Under the pieces are notes generated by a model. It saw only the letters and a list, made by a program, of their open reading frames with translations, ran no database searches and was not told where the DNA came from. From NCBI GenBank assembly GCA_903901425.1, contig CAIURC010000171.1:1-38962 (forward strand): a stretch of 38,962 nucleotides of DNA, written 5' to 3'. Both the position numbers and the translations under genes were made by a program. Every line of letters begins with the position of its first letter. Position 1 is the first letter of the stretch. This stretch comes from an uncultured Spartobacteria bacterium (GTDB lineage Bacteria > Verrucomicrobiota > Verrucomicrobiia > Chthoniobacterales > Chthoniobacteraceae). Positions 15,647-23,649 of the stretch are shown here, one piece after another.

Positions 15647-17071
15647 TCACGCCTCCTCGGCGCTGCCAACGGGCTCCGATGCGGCGCCGGTCCTGTACTC
15701 GAGCAGTTTGTTGCGCAGGGTCCGGATGCTGATCTGGAGGAGCGCCGCCGCCTGGGTGCGGTTGCCGCCCGTCTTCTCAAGCGCATCAAAGATGCATCGT
15801 TTTTCGATTTCGTGGAGGGGCAACACGGCATCGGCGGTCGGAGTCAAGGGCGCCTTGGACTCCATTTTCTCGAGGTGCATTCCCCCGAGACTGACCGGAT
15901 GGACGGGCACCGTTCCGAGGCCGAGCGTCTCCAGACTGATGGGACGGCCTGGCTCGGACAAAATGGAGGCCCGTTCCACCAAGTTCTGGAGTTCGCGCAC
16001 GTTCCCCGGCCAGGAGTGGGACTGCAACTGGGCAATTGCAGCCTCCGTGAATCCCTGGTTTTCGAACCCGTGTTTGCGGTTGAACATTTCCAGAAACCGG
16101 GTGGCGAGTTCGGGAACATCCTCGAGCCGTTCCCGGAGCGGCGGGACGTGGAGGGGAAACACGTTCAGCCGGTAGTACAAATCCTCCCGGAACTCCCCCT
16201 TGGCCACGGCCTTGACCAGATCCCGGTTGGTGCAGGCAATCACCCGGACATCCACTTTAATCGTCTTGTTGCCGCCCACCCGCTCAAACTCGCGTTCCTG
16301 AAGCACCCGGAGCAGTTTGCCCTGCAATCCCAGAGTGATCTCCGAAACCTCGTCCAACAGGATCGTCCCTCCGTCCGCGAGCTCAAACCGGCCGTCCCGC
16401 CGCTCCGTGGCCCCCGTGAAGGACCCTTTTTCGTGCCCAAAAAACTCGCTTTCAATCAGCGACTCGGAAATCGCCGCGCAGTTTACCCGGATGAACGGTT
16501 TTTTTCCGCGCCGACTATTTCGGTAAATCTCATTGGCCACGAGTTCCTTGCCAGTCCCGTTTTCGCCGTGAATGAGGACGGTGGCATCGGTGCGGGCGAC
16601 TTTCTGGATGAGTTCGCGCAACCGGTTCATGGCGGGGCTGTGCCCGACCAGTTCGCGTTCGCCGACGGTTTCCTGAATGAGGAAATCGGCCACCTTCACC
16701 ACGCGCTGGTATTCTGCGGCCTTTTTGACCACCAACTCGATCTGGCTGATGGAGAAAGGTTTGGCCACATAATCAAAAGCCCCGGCCCGCATGCAGTCCA
16801 CCACAGACTGGACCGAGCTGTTTCCCGTGATCATGACCACCATCGGCCGGTTCTCAGCCGCTGAAAGGTGCTCCAAGAGAGTCTGACCGTCTCCGTCTGG
16901 AAGCTTCATGTCCAGCATGAGCAGGTCAAAGTTATCCCGTGCCAGAAGCTTCTGGGCCTCCGCCAAGGAGCCGACCGCAGAAACCGCATACCGCTTGCTG
17001 CGGAAATACGATTCCAACGTGCGCCGGATCACCAGTTCGTCGTCGACTATGAGAATGCGTTCGAGGGCCAT
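15647..17071 (-). CDS. Sigma-54-dependent response regulator, NtrC family (FlrC/FleR-like)
   Basis: 474 residues. The receiver domain (1-120) has the acidic pair DD at 10-11, phosphoacceptor Asp54 in LLMLDMKLPD and KPFS. The AAA+ domain has Walker A GENGTGKE, the sigma-54 contact loop as FTGA preceded by KGS (GSFTGA instead of GAFTGA) and Walker B GGTILLDEV. The C-terminal Fis-type helix-turn-helix is NRTQAAALLQISIRTLRNKL. It should activate sigma-54 promoters when phosphorylated. Sigma-54 promoters occur before the fliA and flgF operons, so it is the best local candidate for the flagellar activator. It is convergent with the preceding operon and divergent from the next gene. Confidence 0.92.
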   Translation of the reverse strand: MALERILIVDDELVIRRTLESYFRSKRYAVSAVGSLAEAQKLLARDNFDLLMLDMKLPDGDGQTLLEHLSAAENRPMVVMITGNSSVQSVVDCMRAGAFDYVAKPFSISQIELVVKKAAEYQRVVKVADFLIQETVGERELVGHSPAMNRLRELIQKVARTDATVLIHGENGTGKELVANEIYRNSRRGKKPFIRVNCAAISESLIESEFFGHEKGSFTGATERRDGRFELADGGTILLDEVSEITLGLQGKLLRVLQEREFERVGGNKTIKVDVRVIACTNRDLVKAVAKGEFREDLYYRLNVFPLHVPPLRERLEDVPELATRFLEMFNRKHGFENQGFTEAAIAQLQSHSWPGNVRELQNLVERASILSEPGRPISLETLGLGTVPVHPVSLGGMHLEKMESKAPLTPTADAVLPLHEIEKRCIFDALEKTGGNRTQAAALLQISIRTLRNKLLEYRTGAASEPVGSAEEA

Positions 17072-17155
17072 TCAGCGTTCCAAAAAAACAACTCCACCTG
17101 TGGACTCGATCTTTGCATCTTCCCTACCCAGAGTCGACCAAAGAACCGTGTCCCC

Positions 17156-17515
17156 ATGGCCATTTCCCCACTTTCGCTCCTCCAGAAAGTCCAGTCCCGA
17201 GCGGCACAACTCCTCCGCACCTCCCCTTGGACCTTCCGCAGGTTCCTCAACTTCGCCGATCATTCCGCCGTACTCCAATGCTTTAGTCCCGAACAAAACC
17301 CGGACTCCGACACGCCGGCCGGCATCGTCAATCTCCGACTCTCGGGAGAACCCGGAAATCTGCTGATCCATGGCTGGATATCCGTCCAAGGCGCTCCAGA
17401 CACGCCCTGCGCATTTGACCTTCCCGCCCAGCCGCTGCCCGAAGACCAGTTTGGTAGGATCTGCGCCAAGCTCGCATCCGATCTCGACCTCTCCAAGCCT
17501 GAAGACGGGCAGTAA
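17156..17515 (+). CDS. Unknown soluble protein, 119 residues
   Basis: I do not recognise a family. The ATG at 17156 opens a frame with strong third-position GC bias and a well-behaved composition: LLQKVQSRAAQLLRTSPWTF is amphipathic and basic, then a beta-type segment GIVNLRLSGEPGNLLIHGWI, and a C-terminal acidic helix. No signal peptide. It is divergent from the sigma-54 regulator with only 84 bases between. A competing minus-strand frame (17072-17584) over the same DNA is less protein-like. A flagellar link is possible by location only. Confidence 0.5.
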   Translation: MAISPLSLLQKVQSRAAQLLRTSPWTFRRFLNFADHSAVLQCFSPEQNPDSDTPAGIVNLRLSGEPGNLLIHGWISVQGAPDTPCAFDLPAQPLPEDQFGRICAKLASDLDLSKPEDGQ

Positions 17516-17609
17516 AAACAGAACCCCTCCCGCACCGGTTGCATGCGCTGCGGGGTTACACGGGTTTCTCCCCCCTTCGCCCAAGGAATAAAATGTTCCC
17601 CGCGCTTGG

Positions 17610-17630
17610 CCTGCAGCACGTCGCTGCAGG
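17610..17630. terminator. Hairpin between convergent genes
   Basis: CCTGCAGC and GCTGCAGG form a perfect 8-bp stem around ACGTC, in the gap between the convergent genes ending at 17515 and 17636. There is no T-tract on either strand, so intrinsic termination is uncertain, but the position fits a bidirectional terminator. Confidence 0.4.
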
Positions 17631-17635
17631 GCGGG

Positions 17636-19096
17636 TTAGTTTGAACCGGGCTTCTTTTCCGGACGCAACCCAGGCCGGGCAAGGAATGAGATCTCAGGGA
17701 GTTCCGTGGCCGGTTTCTTTCCGATCAACGGATTCACCTTTCCCTCGGTTTTCTGGATCCAGTGCAGATGATCATAGCGCCACTTGGCCATTTCGCGAAT
17801 GGTGCCGAGGTTGAATCCGAGTTCCGGAAGGCCCTCCGGTTTGCGCGCCGCAGCCGAGTCCTGAGCACCTTTAGCGGGTTTCTCCTGCTTGGGCCCCGTG
17901 AAATCCGAAATGTACCGGTACGCTTCAAGAGCCCGCTCGGGGTGTTTGAGCCTCTCGAAACAGAGCCCGATCTGGTACACGGCGGGCAACCGCCATTCCG
18001 GGGTCTCGTTGATTTCGGCGAGTGTCTGATAGACGGTCAATGCATGGAGGCTGTCTCCGGCGGCGTAGAGTTCGTTGCCCAGCTCGTTCCCAGTCTTCTG
18101 CTGCCAGTAGGCCCAGATTTCAGGATGCTTCCGGGACCGTTCCTTTTCCGTCCTCAGAAGACGCACGGTCTCCGCCAAAGCCTCCTCGGACCGTTTGAGC
18201 GACTTCAGGCTCTGAATCATGGAGTACTGACATTCCGGGGCATACGGGCTGCCTGGGAAATTTGCCAGAAACTCACGGGCCGCCGCCACCGACTTCACAT
18301 GTTCCTTGGCCAGCTGCAGCGTCTGCGCAGCCCGGAAATGCACCTCAGCCCGTTCATCCAGCGGGAGCTCCAACTTTTTGAGCCGTTCATAAAACTTCCC
18401 GGCCTCCTCCCATTCGCCCGCGAGCATATGGGTTTTGGCAATCTCCAACTGGGCCCGGAGCGTCATCCCCTTGTAATCCTGCCCCTCCCCGACACGCAGC
18501 GCCGAATAGAGGACGTTGTAAAACTTGTTCAGCGAGAGCTTGGGGGTGCCGAGTTCCCGGTAAATCCTTCCCATCCGCAGATTGAGTTCCGGGCCTTCAG
18601 GATCGCCGGGCCACAGGGTGAGGACCTGTTCGTACACCGCTGCCGCTTTCACGGGGTTCTTGAGCTTTTCCTCCTCCAGTTTTCCCACCGCAACCAGAGC
18701 GTCCCGTTTCTGCTCCACGGGCACCACATAACTCAGGATTTTAAGATAGTACGCCTCGGCCTTCGCGTAGTCCCCCTTCGCCTCGGCATCTTGGATCCAC
18801 TCCTTCAAAATGTCCTGTTCGGGCCGTTTAACTCGGGCCTCCAACTGCTTTCCTTTGAGCAGTTGATCCGCCTCCTGAACCAACTCCACCGCGCTCTTTG
18901 GTTCGCCCGTGTCCTGCCGGTTCAACGGCACCGTTTCCGCCGCCTGACTGGCTAACCCGTTTTCCGCCCCCTGACTGGGAACCGAAACCACCAGGACTGC
19001 GGCGGCCAATGCCACGCTCAGGGCACCCCGCCCAACAGTCCGAGACACCTGATGCCGGAATCCGGCATTCTGATTATTCCTGACGGAGATTCGCAC
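17636..19096 (-). CDS. Secreted TPR-repeat protein
   Basis: About 486 residues. The N-terminus has basic residues, then a hydrophobic stretch ALSVALAAAVLVVSVPSQGA, a signal peptide ending near residue 40. The rest is a string of helical tetratricopeptide-type repeats, for example GDYAKAEAYYLKILSYV, NPVKAAAVYEQVLTLWPGD, LALAETVRLL-type and HPERALEAYRYISDF units. The start is a GTG, either at 19096 (overlapping the upstream gene by 23 bases) or at 19048; the true start is uncertain. TPR proteins in the periplasm usually scaffold complexes. It is translationally coupled with the proline-rich protein upstream, so they probably act together. Confidence 0.75.
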   Translation of the reverse strand: MRISVRNNQNAGFRHQVSRTVGRGALSVALAAAVLVVSVPSQGAENGLASQAAETVPLNRQDTGEPKSAVELVQEADQLLKGKQLEARVKRPEQDILKEWIQDAEAKGDYAKAEAYYLKILSYVVPVEQKRDALVAVGKLEEEKLKNPVKAAAVYEQVLTLWPGDPEGPELNLRMGRIYRELGTPKLSLNKFYNVLYSALRVGEGQDYKGMTLRAQLEIAKTHMLAGEWEEAGKFYERLKKLELPLDERAEVHFRAAQTLQLAKEHVKSVAAAREFLANFPGSPYAPECQYSMIQSLKSLKRSEEALAETVRLLRTEKERSRKHPEIWAYWQQKTGNELGNELYAAGDSLHALTVYQTLAEINETPEWRLPAVYQIGLCFERLKHPERALEAYRYISDFTGPKQEKPAKGAQDSAAARKPEGLPELGFNLGTIREMAKWRYDHLHWIQKTEGKVNPLIGKKPATELPEISFLARPGLRPEKKPGSN

Positions 19097-19922
19097 GGCT
19101 TTGAACAGGCGGGATTGGAGGAGGTTGCGCAACACGGAAGATCGGCAACACAACAGTTTCCATGCCAATGTCGACCCCAGTCCGCGCCGCAGGTTCCGAA
19201 AAGAACTCAATAGCAGCCTCCGAGTCCGGGCCGGGAACCCTCCCCTGCGGAGGGGTCGGGGTCTGGGAAACTGGCCGGGCCGGAGGCAAATCCAAGACGA
19301 TCCGCGGCAGCTTGGGAGGTCTCCTAGGGAAACCAACGTCCATCGCGAGCCGCATTTCTGTCACCTGCTTGACCAAAGGCGCGTTGCATCCGAGGACCCG
19401 GGCCACGGGAAAATAATCATCGCGCCCAGTTGAAAACCGGGTCCACTTGAGTTCATCGACACTCTCGTTGTCCACCCGCTGCCGCTCTGGTGGCCGGGGA
19501 TGAAACGCCTCCAGCCTTGGAGGAGGCACGGGCTTCACTCCCGCGCGAGTCCCTTCTGGGGCAGGCTTCTGGGGCGCCATCGAAACTGGCGCCGGAGGAG
19601 TCCCTCCCCGGCCTGCGGTGGATCCGGCAGGCTTAGCTCCTTTTGATCCCCCTGAGCCCAGCGAAACAGCCGACTTGGACTCGGGCACGTAGAAGGGTTT
19701 GGTGCTTTTCTTCCCGGAAACCACGACGGATTTTCCATCGGTAATTTTCGCGGCGCTCTTTGTGCCCGCATCCGGGCTCTCCTTGGGAGTCCCTGGAGCC
19801 GCTTTCGGCTCCCGGGACACAGGCACGGGCGCCTGAGCGGGCCCGGCACCCGCTTCCTTCAAAGGAAAGAGGGCACAGAGTCCGGCCAGCAGGAGGCCTC
19901 TCCGGATGCAGTCCGATCGCAT
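19074..19922 (-). CDS. Unknown secreted Pro/Ala/Lys-rich protein
   Basis: 282 residues; family not recognised. A signal peptide (RRGLLLAGLCALFPLKEAGA) is followed by about 110 residues of low-complexity Pro/Ala/Ser/Lys/Gly, then a more ordered segment around VDELKWTRFSTGRDDYFPVA and a C-terminal part with IVLDLPPARPVSQTPTPPQG and VDIGMETVVLPIF. Probably periplasmic, with a disordered linker able to span the cell wall. Its 3' end overlaps the TPR gene, so the two form an operon. It is divergent from the lipoprotein gene across a 119-base gap that should hold both promoters. Confidence 0.6.
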   Translation of the reverse strand: MRSDCIRRGLLLAGLCALFPLKEAGAGPAQAPVPVSREPKAAPGTPKESPDAGTKSAAKITDGKSVVVSGKKSTKPFYVPESKSAVSLGSGGSKGAKPAGSTAGRGGTPPAPVSMAPQKPAPEGTRAGVKPVPPPRLEAFHPRPPERQRVDNESVDELKWTRFSTGRDDYFPVARVLGCNAPLVKQVTEMRLAMDVGFPRRPPKLPRIVLDLPPARPVSQTPTPPQGRVPGPDSEAAIEFFSEPAARTGVDIGMETVVLPIFRVAQPPPIPPVQSRANLRQE

Positions 19923-20041
19923 AGTCCCCTACTCTATCGGAGAATCTGGCCCGTACCTAAGCGATTTTTTCGCGCCTGATCCGCCGATTCCCCCGACACC
20001 CTGCCCGATTCCTGCTAAGCAGTGGTCCGAACGTCTGTCTC

Positions 20042-20824
20042 ATGAATTTATCCACCCTCCGTCCCACCGCTGCCGTCCTGTCGATTCTGCTTCTTGCCGG
20101 CTGCGAATGGATGTCGCCCAAACAGGGCCGACCCAACCCAAAAATCGCGCCGTTCGTCCGGACTTACACCAAGCCCGGAGTCCCTGAACCCCGCCGGGTC
20201 GCCGTGCTTCCCCTCGATTTCAACCAAGCCACCGGGGAAACCCTCACCGACATCGACGAGATCTTCCTCTCGGAAGCCGGAAAAAAACTGCGGTTCGAAC
20301 TGGTGCCCATCAGCCGCCCGGACCTTTCCCGCTCCATTCACCGCGAGAATTTTTCGAGCACTGAACCCACTCCGCCGGAATCCCTCGGGTTCATCCGCGA
20401 GAAATACGCCGCCGATGCCATCCTGTTTACCGAGATCACATCTTACAGGCCTTACCGTCCAATTTCGGTGGGGGTCAGAAGCAAATTGGTGGATTCGGCC
20501 TCCCTCGCGACCCTGTGGTCTGCGGAAACCGTTCTGGATGCCGGGGATCCGGTGGTTGCAGAAGCTGCCGCGCTCTACGCGGGCCGCCAGAGCGCCACTT
20601 CCGATACCCGGGGCGCTGAAATGATCCTGCAAAGCCCGCGCAGGTTCCTCGGGTTTGTGGCATCACACCTGTACTTCACACTGCCCAAGTACTGGGCTGA
20701 ACCCGGCACCACCCCGTTCCTCTCCGGACAACCGGGTGGAACCTCTCCCAGCGCCACTCCTCGCCCCTCCGGATCCCAGACCGGTCCAGCCAAGCCCCGG
20801 AAATCCACACCGGGGGGCAAGTAA
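20042..20824 (+). CDS. Lipoprotein with a TolB_N/CsgG-like domain
   Basis: 260 residues. The lipobox LLLAGC gives an acylated Cys at about residue 20. RVAVLPLDFNQATGE (about residue 54) followed by an alternating helix/strand pattern, FIREKYAADAILFTEITSYR and SASLATLWSAETVLDAGD, resembles the nucleotide-binding-like fold shared by CsgG, LpoB, TolB_N and the middle domain of FlgT. The C-terminal 60 residues are Pro/Ser/Gly-rich. It is probably anchored in the outer membrane. The family suggestion rests on the pattern, not on a search. Inside a flagellar locus, a FlgT-like H-ring role is worth considering. Confidence 0.65.
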   Translation: MNLSTLRPTAAVLSILLLAGCEWMSPKQGRPNPKIAPFVRTYTKPGVPEPRRVAVLPLDFNQATGETLTDIDEIFLSEAGKKLRFELVPISRPDLSRSIHRENFSSTEPTPPESLGFIREKYAADAILFTEITSYRPYRPISVGVRSKLVDSASLATLWSAETVLDAGDPVVAEAAALYAGRQSATSDTRGAEMILQSPRRFLGFVASHLYFTLPKYWAEPGTTPFLSGQPGGTSPSATPRPSGSQTGPAKPRKSTPGGK

Positions 20825-20859
20825 CGCAGCGGCTCTTCCGGGCTGCGGACCCATGACAA

Positions 20860-20872
20860 GGCAAAAAATGCC
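20860..20872 (-). promoter_or_regulatory. GGCA-N5-TGCC palindrome before the ChpT-like/HD-GYP genes
   Basis: On the minus strand it reads GGCATTTTTTGCC, one base different from the two copies at 10541 and 31471. It lies in the gap after the lipoprotein gene, about 72 bases upstream of the start expected from the weak sigma-54-like site at 20912-20927. Confidence 0.4.
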
Positions 20873-20911
20873 CACTCAAGTCTCCATCCGGAATTCCGAT
20901 GTTTTCCGCAG

Positions 20912-20927
20912 TGGCCTTTTTGTCGCG
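20912..20927 (+). promoter_or_regulatory. Weak sigma-54-like promoter before the ChpT-like gene
   Basis: TGGCCTTTTTGTCGCG keeps the essential GG and GC with exact 10-base spacing and the TGGC start, but five of the other consensus positions are off. Transcription would start near 20938 and favour the GTG at 20966 as translation start. Its support comes mainly from the palindrome 40 bases upstream. Confidence 0.35.
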
Positions 20928-20965
20928 GCGCCGTGGCCGCCTCCCCGCGCGCACCTCTAGATCCT

Positions 20966-21706
20966 GTGAACCCTCCGAGCCGACCGCCCTCAGGACCCGA
21001 CCCTGCCGCCCCCGCGGTGGCTCTGCGTGCGTTCAGGCAGGATCTCACCGCCGAACTGACTCTTGGGCTCCTGCACAAAATCAACAATCTTCTCACCCGG
21101 ATTCATTTCCAGGTGGAGGACTCCCTTGCGCTGTTGCAGCCCTCCCATCCGGTGAGTGCTCAGATTGCGGAGCTTTCCGAAAATATCGGGGGAATCCAGG
21201 CGCTTCTGGACCGGACATCGCAGATCAACCTCCCCCCATCGGAACAGGACAATTGCCCGATTTATGACCTCGAGGCGTCTGTCCACCAGCAGATGGACCT
21301 GTTGAAAATCCTGCTCCCGCTCTCCGAGATCCGGACGGTTTCAGAGGAAGCTCTGGCAATCCAGACCGGGATCCGGGAAGGCGAATTTGGTCTGCTCCTG
21401 CTTCAGATCGCCTGCGTACTCCGGGCCCTCCCAGTTCCGAAGCGGTCCCCGGTGTTCATTGATCTCCTCCGCGCCGACCAAACGCAGGTCTGCTTGGAGG
21501 GCCTCCCGTGGCATCCAGCTCAGACGGCCGCCGTGATCTTGGAAGCCGGTGCATTTTCGAACGACCAGACGGAGGTTCCTGCCGCGCTTGGCAAAACCGA
21601 GCGCCTCGCCGAGAGCGTAGGGTGCAGAATCCTGTGTCCGCCTCCGGATCCGGATGGGATGCGCCGTCTGCTGCTGCTTCTGCCAGAGAGTGCCCGGCCT
21701 GAATAA
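20966..21706 (+). CDS. Degenerate histidine kinase / ChpT-like phosphotransfer protein
   Basis: About 246 residues. A dimerisation helix resembling a HisKA H-box reads LTLGLLHKINNLLTRIHFQV, where the His is followed by K-I-N-N as in H-E-I-N-N. The second half looks like an eroded HATPase fold: the end ALGKTERLAESVGCRIL then MRRLLLLLP aligns by pattern with the C-terminus of kinases. However, no N-box, G1 (DxGxG) or G2 motif is visible. This is the architecture of ChpT-type histidine phosphotransferases. It ends six bases before the HD-GYP regulator and should exchange phosphate with it or with the sigma-54 regulator. The start is a GTG at 20966 or 20933. Confidence 0.6.
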   Translation: MNPPSRPPSGPDPAAPAVALRAFRQDLTAELTLGLLHKINNLLTRIHFQVEDSLALLQPSHPVSAQIAELSENIGGIQALLDRTSQINLPPSEQDNCPIYDLEASVHQQMDLLKILLPLSEIRTVSEEALAIQTGIREGEFGLLLLQIACVLRALPVPKRSPVFIDLLRADQTQVCLEGLPWHPAQTAAVILEAGAFSNDQTEVPAALGKTERLAESVGCRILCPPPDPDGMRRLLLLLPESARPE

Positions 21707-21712
21707 ACCGCC

Positions 21713-22900
21713 ATGCCCCGTTCCTCCCATCCCATCCTAGTGGTCGACGACGACCCGATGATCCTAAAAATTCTGAAGGTGACTCTGGGGAATGCTGGGT
21801 TCGACGTGGTCGTGACCACGGACCCCGAGGAAGCGCTGGCATTCGCACGGGAACGCGAGTTTGCGGTCGTGGTATCTGACCAGCAGATGCCCACCATGAT
21901 GGGCTCGGAGTTGCTCAGCCAGATTGCCATTCTCCAACCCGAAGCCACGCGGATCCTGATCACCGGCGTCCGCTCCCTAGAATCGTTCGTGGATGCCGTC
22001 AACCGGGGCGAACTTTTCCGGTTTGTGACGAAGCCCTGGGTCCGCGCGGAGATGCTGGCCACCATGCAGAACGCTATCCAGCGGTACGAACTGGTCCATG
22101 CCAAGGCCCAACTGGAACGGCAAACCCAACTTCTCAATCAGGAACTCGCTGCGGCCAATGCCCGGCTCGAACAGCAGGTGCAGGAACTCGAACACCAGCG
22201 CCAGTTGTTGGAACGCTCCAAAGCCGCACTCCATCACAACTTCGATCGGTCCCTCGAACTCTGCCACCGCATCCTCTCTATTTTTCATCCGCATCTGGGC
22301 GCCAAAACCAAGGCCGTTGTCCATCTCTGCCAGCAGATGGCCGAGACCGGCCTGTTTGCTCCGGAACAAAAACATGTGCTCCTGGTCAGCGCATGGCTTC
22401 ATGACGTGGGCCTGACCGGCCTCCCGCGGGAACTGGCCACTAGCAACCAGCAGAACCCGGATGGATTCCCGGGGGACAGCCGTCAGATCCTGCTCGAGCA
22501 CCCCATCTACGGGCAAACCCTCGCCTCCTTCGTGGATCATCACCAGGCCGTCGGCGAAACCGTCCGGACCCACCACGAACGTTTCGACGGGTCCGGCTAT
22601 CCCGACGGCCTTTCCGGCACCCAAATCCCATGGACTGCCCGCTGCCTGGCTGTGGCGGACCACTACGTCTCCTCCGATCTCTCCCACGAACAGATCACAG
22701 AAGAACTCCTCTCCCAGTCTGGACGCGCCTTTGACCCGGAAGCCGTCCGCCTGCTGCTCCGGTGCCAGTTGGAACCTGCCTCACGCTCCCACCGTTCTCT
22801 GGACTCCTGGCATTCCGCACTCCCCGTAAACCGCGGACTCTATGGCCCTGCCGGAAAATTCGTTTCCGAGGCAACAGAGGCGCTGAGCGAAAACCTCTGA
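21713..22900 (+). CDS. Response regulator with HD-GYP domain
   Basis: 395 residues. The receiver domain (1-125) has VVDDDP, phosphoacceptor Asp56 in VVVSDQQMP, ILITG and KPW. A coiled coil rich in Gln, Leu and Glu follows (about 130-175). The HD-GYP domain has WLHDVG, EHPIYGQTL, DHHQAVGETV and HHERFDGSGYPDGL. The Lys normally after HDxG is Leu here, otherwise the metal ligands look intact. It should hydrolyse cyclic di-GMP in response to phosphorylation, linking this locus to motility/attachment decisions. It is probably co-transcribed with the ChpT-like gene. It converges on csrA with a five-base gap. Confidence 0.9.
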   Translation: MPRSSHPILVVDDDPMILKILKVTLGNAGFDVVVTTDPEEALAFAREREFAVVVSDQQMPTMMGSELLSQIAILQPEATRILITGVRSLESFVDAVNRGELFRFVTKPWVRAEMLATMQNAIQRYELVHAKAQLERQTQLLNQELAAANARLEQQVQELEHQRQLLERSKAALHHNFDRSLELCHRILSIFHPHLGAKTKAVVHLCQQMAETGLFAPEQKHVLLVSAWLHDVGLTGLPRELATSNQQNPDGFPGDSRQILLEHPIYGQTLASFVDHHQAVGETVRTHHERFDGSGYPDGLSGTQIPWTARCLAVADHYVSSDLSHEQITEELLSQSGRAFDPEAVRLLLRCQLEPASRSHRSLDSWHSALPVNRGLYGPAGKFVSEATEALSENL

Positions 22901-22905
22901 CTCCC

Positions 22906-23208
22906 TCAGCCTTCCGCCGGCGGCTGACTGGTGGAGGGTTTGGAGGGGCCACCGGTTTTCAAACGCAGTTTGCCAAGCTCGAGCCTGCTGAGTCCGCCTT
23001 TCTCACCGGCTTTTGCGGTCTTCGCCGCCTCGAGAGCCTCCAGGTTTTCCGCGCGGACCGCTTCGTAGATTTCGCCGCGCACAATCGGCACCTCGCGGGG
23101 AGCCACAACGCCGATCTTGACGACGTCGCCTTCAATCCGCTTGATCCGGATCTCGATCTGGTCACCGATCCGGATCGTTTCGTTTAATTTTCGGGAGAGG
23201 GTCAGCAT
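22906..23208 (-). CDS. csrA: RNA-binding translational regulator CsrA
   Basis: 100 residues. The core is canonical: [20 protein letters not shown], then [20 protein letters not shown] with the key Arg in the second RNA-binding strand. A C-terminal extension of about 40 residues (Ala/Lys/Gly/Pro-rich) makes it longer than the usual 60-75 residues. It binds GGA-containing leaders and, in FliW-containing bacteria, represses flagellin translation until FliW sequesters it. It is the last gene of the flgF operon, 15 bases after fliW. Confidence 0.95.
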   Translation of the reverse strand: MLTLSRKLNETIRIGDQIEIRIKRIEGDVVKIGVVAPREVPIVRGEIYEAVRAENLEALEAAKTAKAGEKGGLSRLELGKLRLKTGGPSKPSTSQPPAEG

Positions 23209-23223
23209 CGGAGCACCCGCGGA

Positions 23224-23646
23224 TCACGCAGCATCGTCTATCAAAGGGTGGTTGACCGAATACTTCTGGTAATTCGTCAACACCACCTGTTTGCCCACCC
23301 CGGTCTTCCGGTTCACCACCAGCGGCGCCACCAGATTCGCTGTGACCCGCTGGGGCGACCACGATTTCACCGTGGCAATGTTCAACACCCAGGCATCCGA
23401 CCCGTCCCCAGACAATCCCAGTTCCTCGGCATCTTCCTCCCCGATTTCCACCCGGTAATCCGGGATCACCCCCTCGAGTTCAATTGCCACAAACTCGATC
23501 GGGTCTGGTTCCAGAGCCCGCAGAAGGAGGAACGGCCCCGATTCGGGATCCGCCACGAGTTCGAAGTCCCTGAGGTCCGACAACCCGATCAGACCGCCGG
23601 GCAGATGCACCCGCACAGCATTTGCGAACTGGGGTTCACCGAGCAT
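23224..23646 (-). CDS. fliW: Flagellar assembly factor FliW
   Basis: 140 residues. Recognisable features: LPGGLIGLSDLRDFELV near the N-terminus, PFLLLRALEPDPIEFVAIEL, VLNIATVKS, and VTANLVAPLVVNRKTGVGKQ with VLTNYQKYSVNHPL near the end, the FliW hallmark. It binds flagellin or CsrA and so couples flagellin supply to translation. GAGGTGAGGA directly before the ATG is a usable ribosome site, uncommon in this locus. It lies between flgL and csrA. Confidence 0.95.
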   Translation of the reverse strand: MLGEPQFANAVRVHLPGGLIGLSDLRDFELVADPESGPFLLLRALEPDPIEFVAIELEGVIPDYRVEIGEEDAEELGLSGDGSDAWVLNIATVKSWSPQRVTANLVAPLVVNRKTGVGKQVVLTNYQKYSVNHPLIDDAA

Positions 23647-23649
23647 TCC

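Noticed and set aside
17072-17584. Minus-strand frame of 170 codons opposite the 119-residue gene
   Set aside because: Its product is Gly/Glu-rich without structure, while the plus-strand frame has better codon bias and composition; a firm decision needs a homology search.
19945-19961. Sigma-54-like site before the lipoprotein gene
   Set aside because: The spacing between GG and GC is 11 bases instead of 10, and the -12 element does not match.
19961-19989. Sigma-28-like GCCGATTC before the lipoprotein gene
   Set aside because: The -10-like element is present, but the sequence 11 bases upstream is a T-run without a -35 match.
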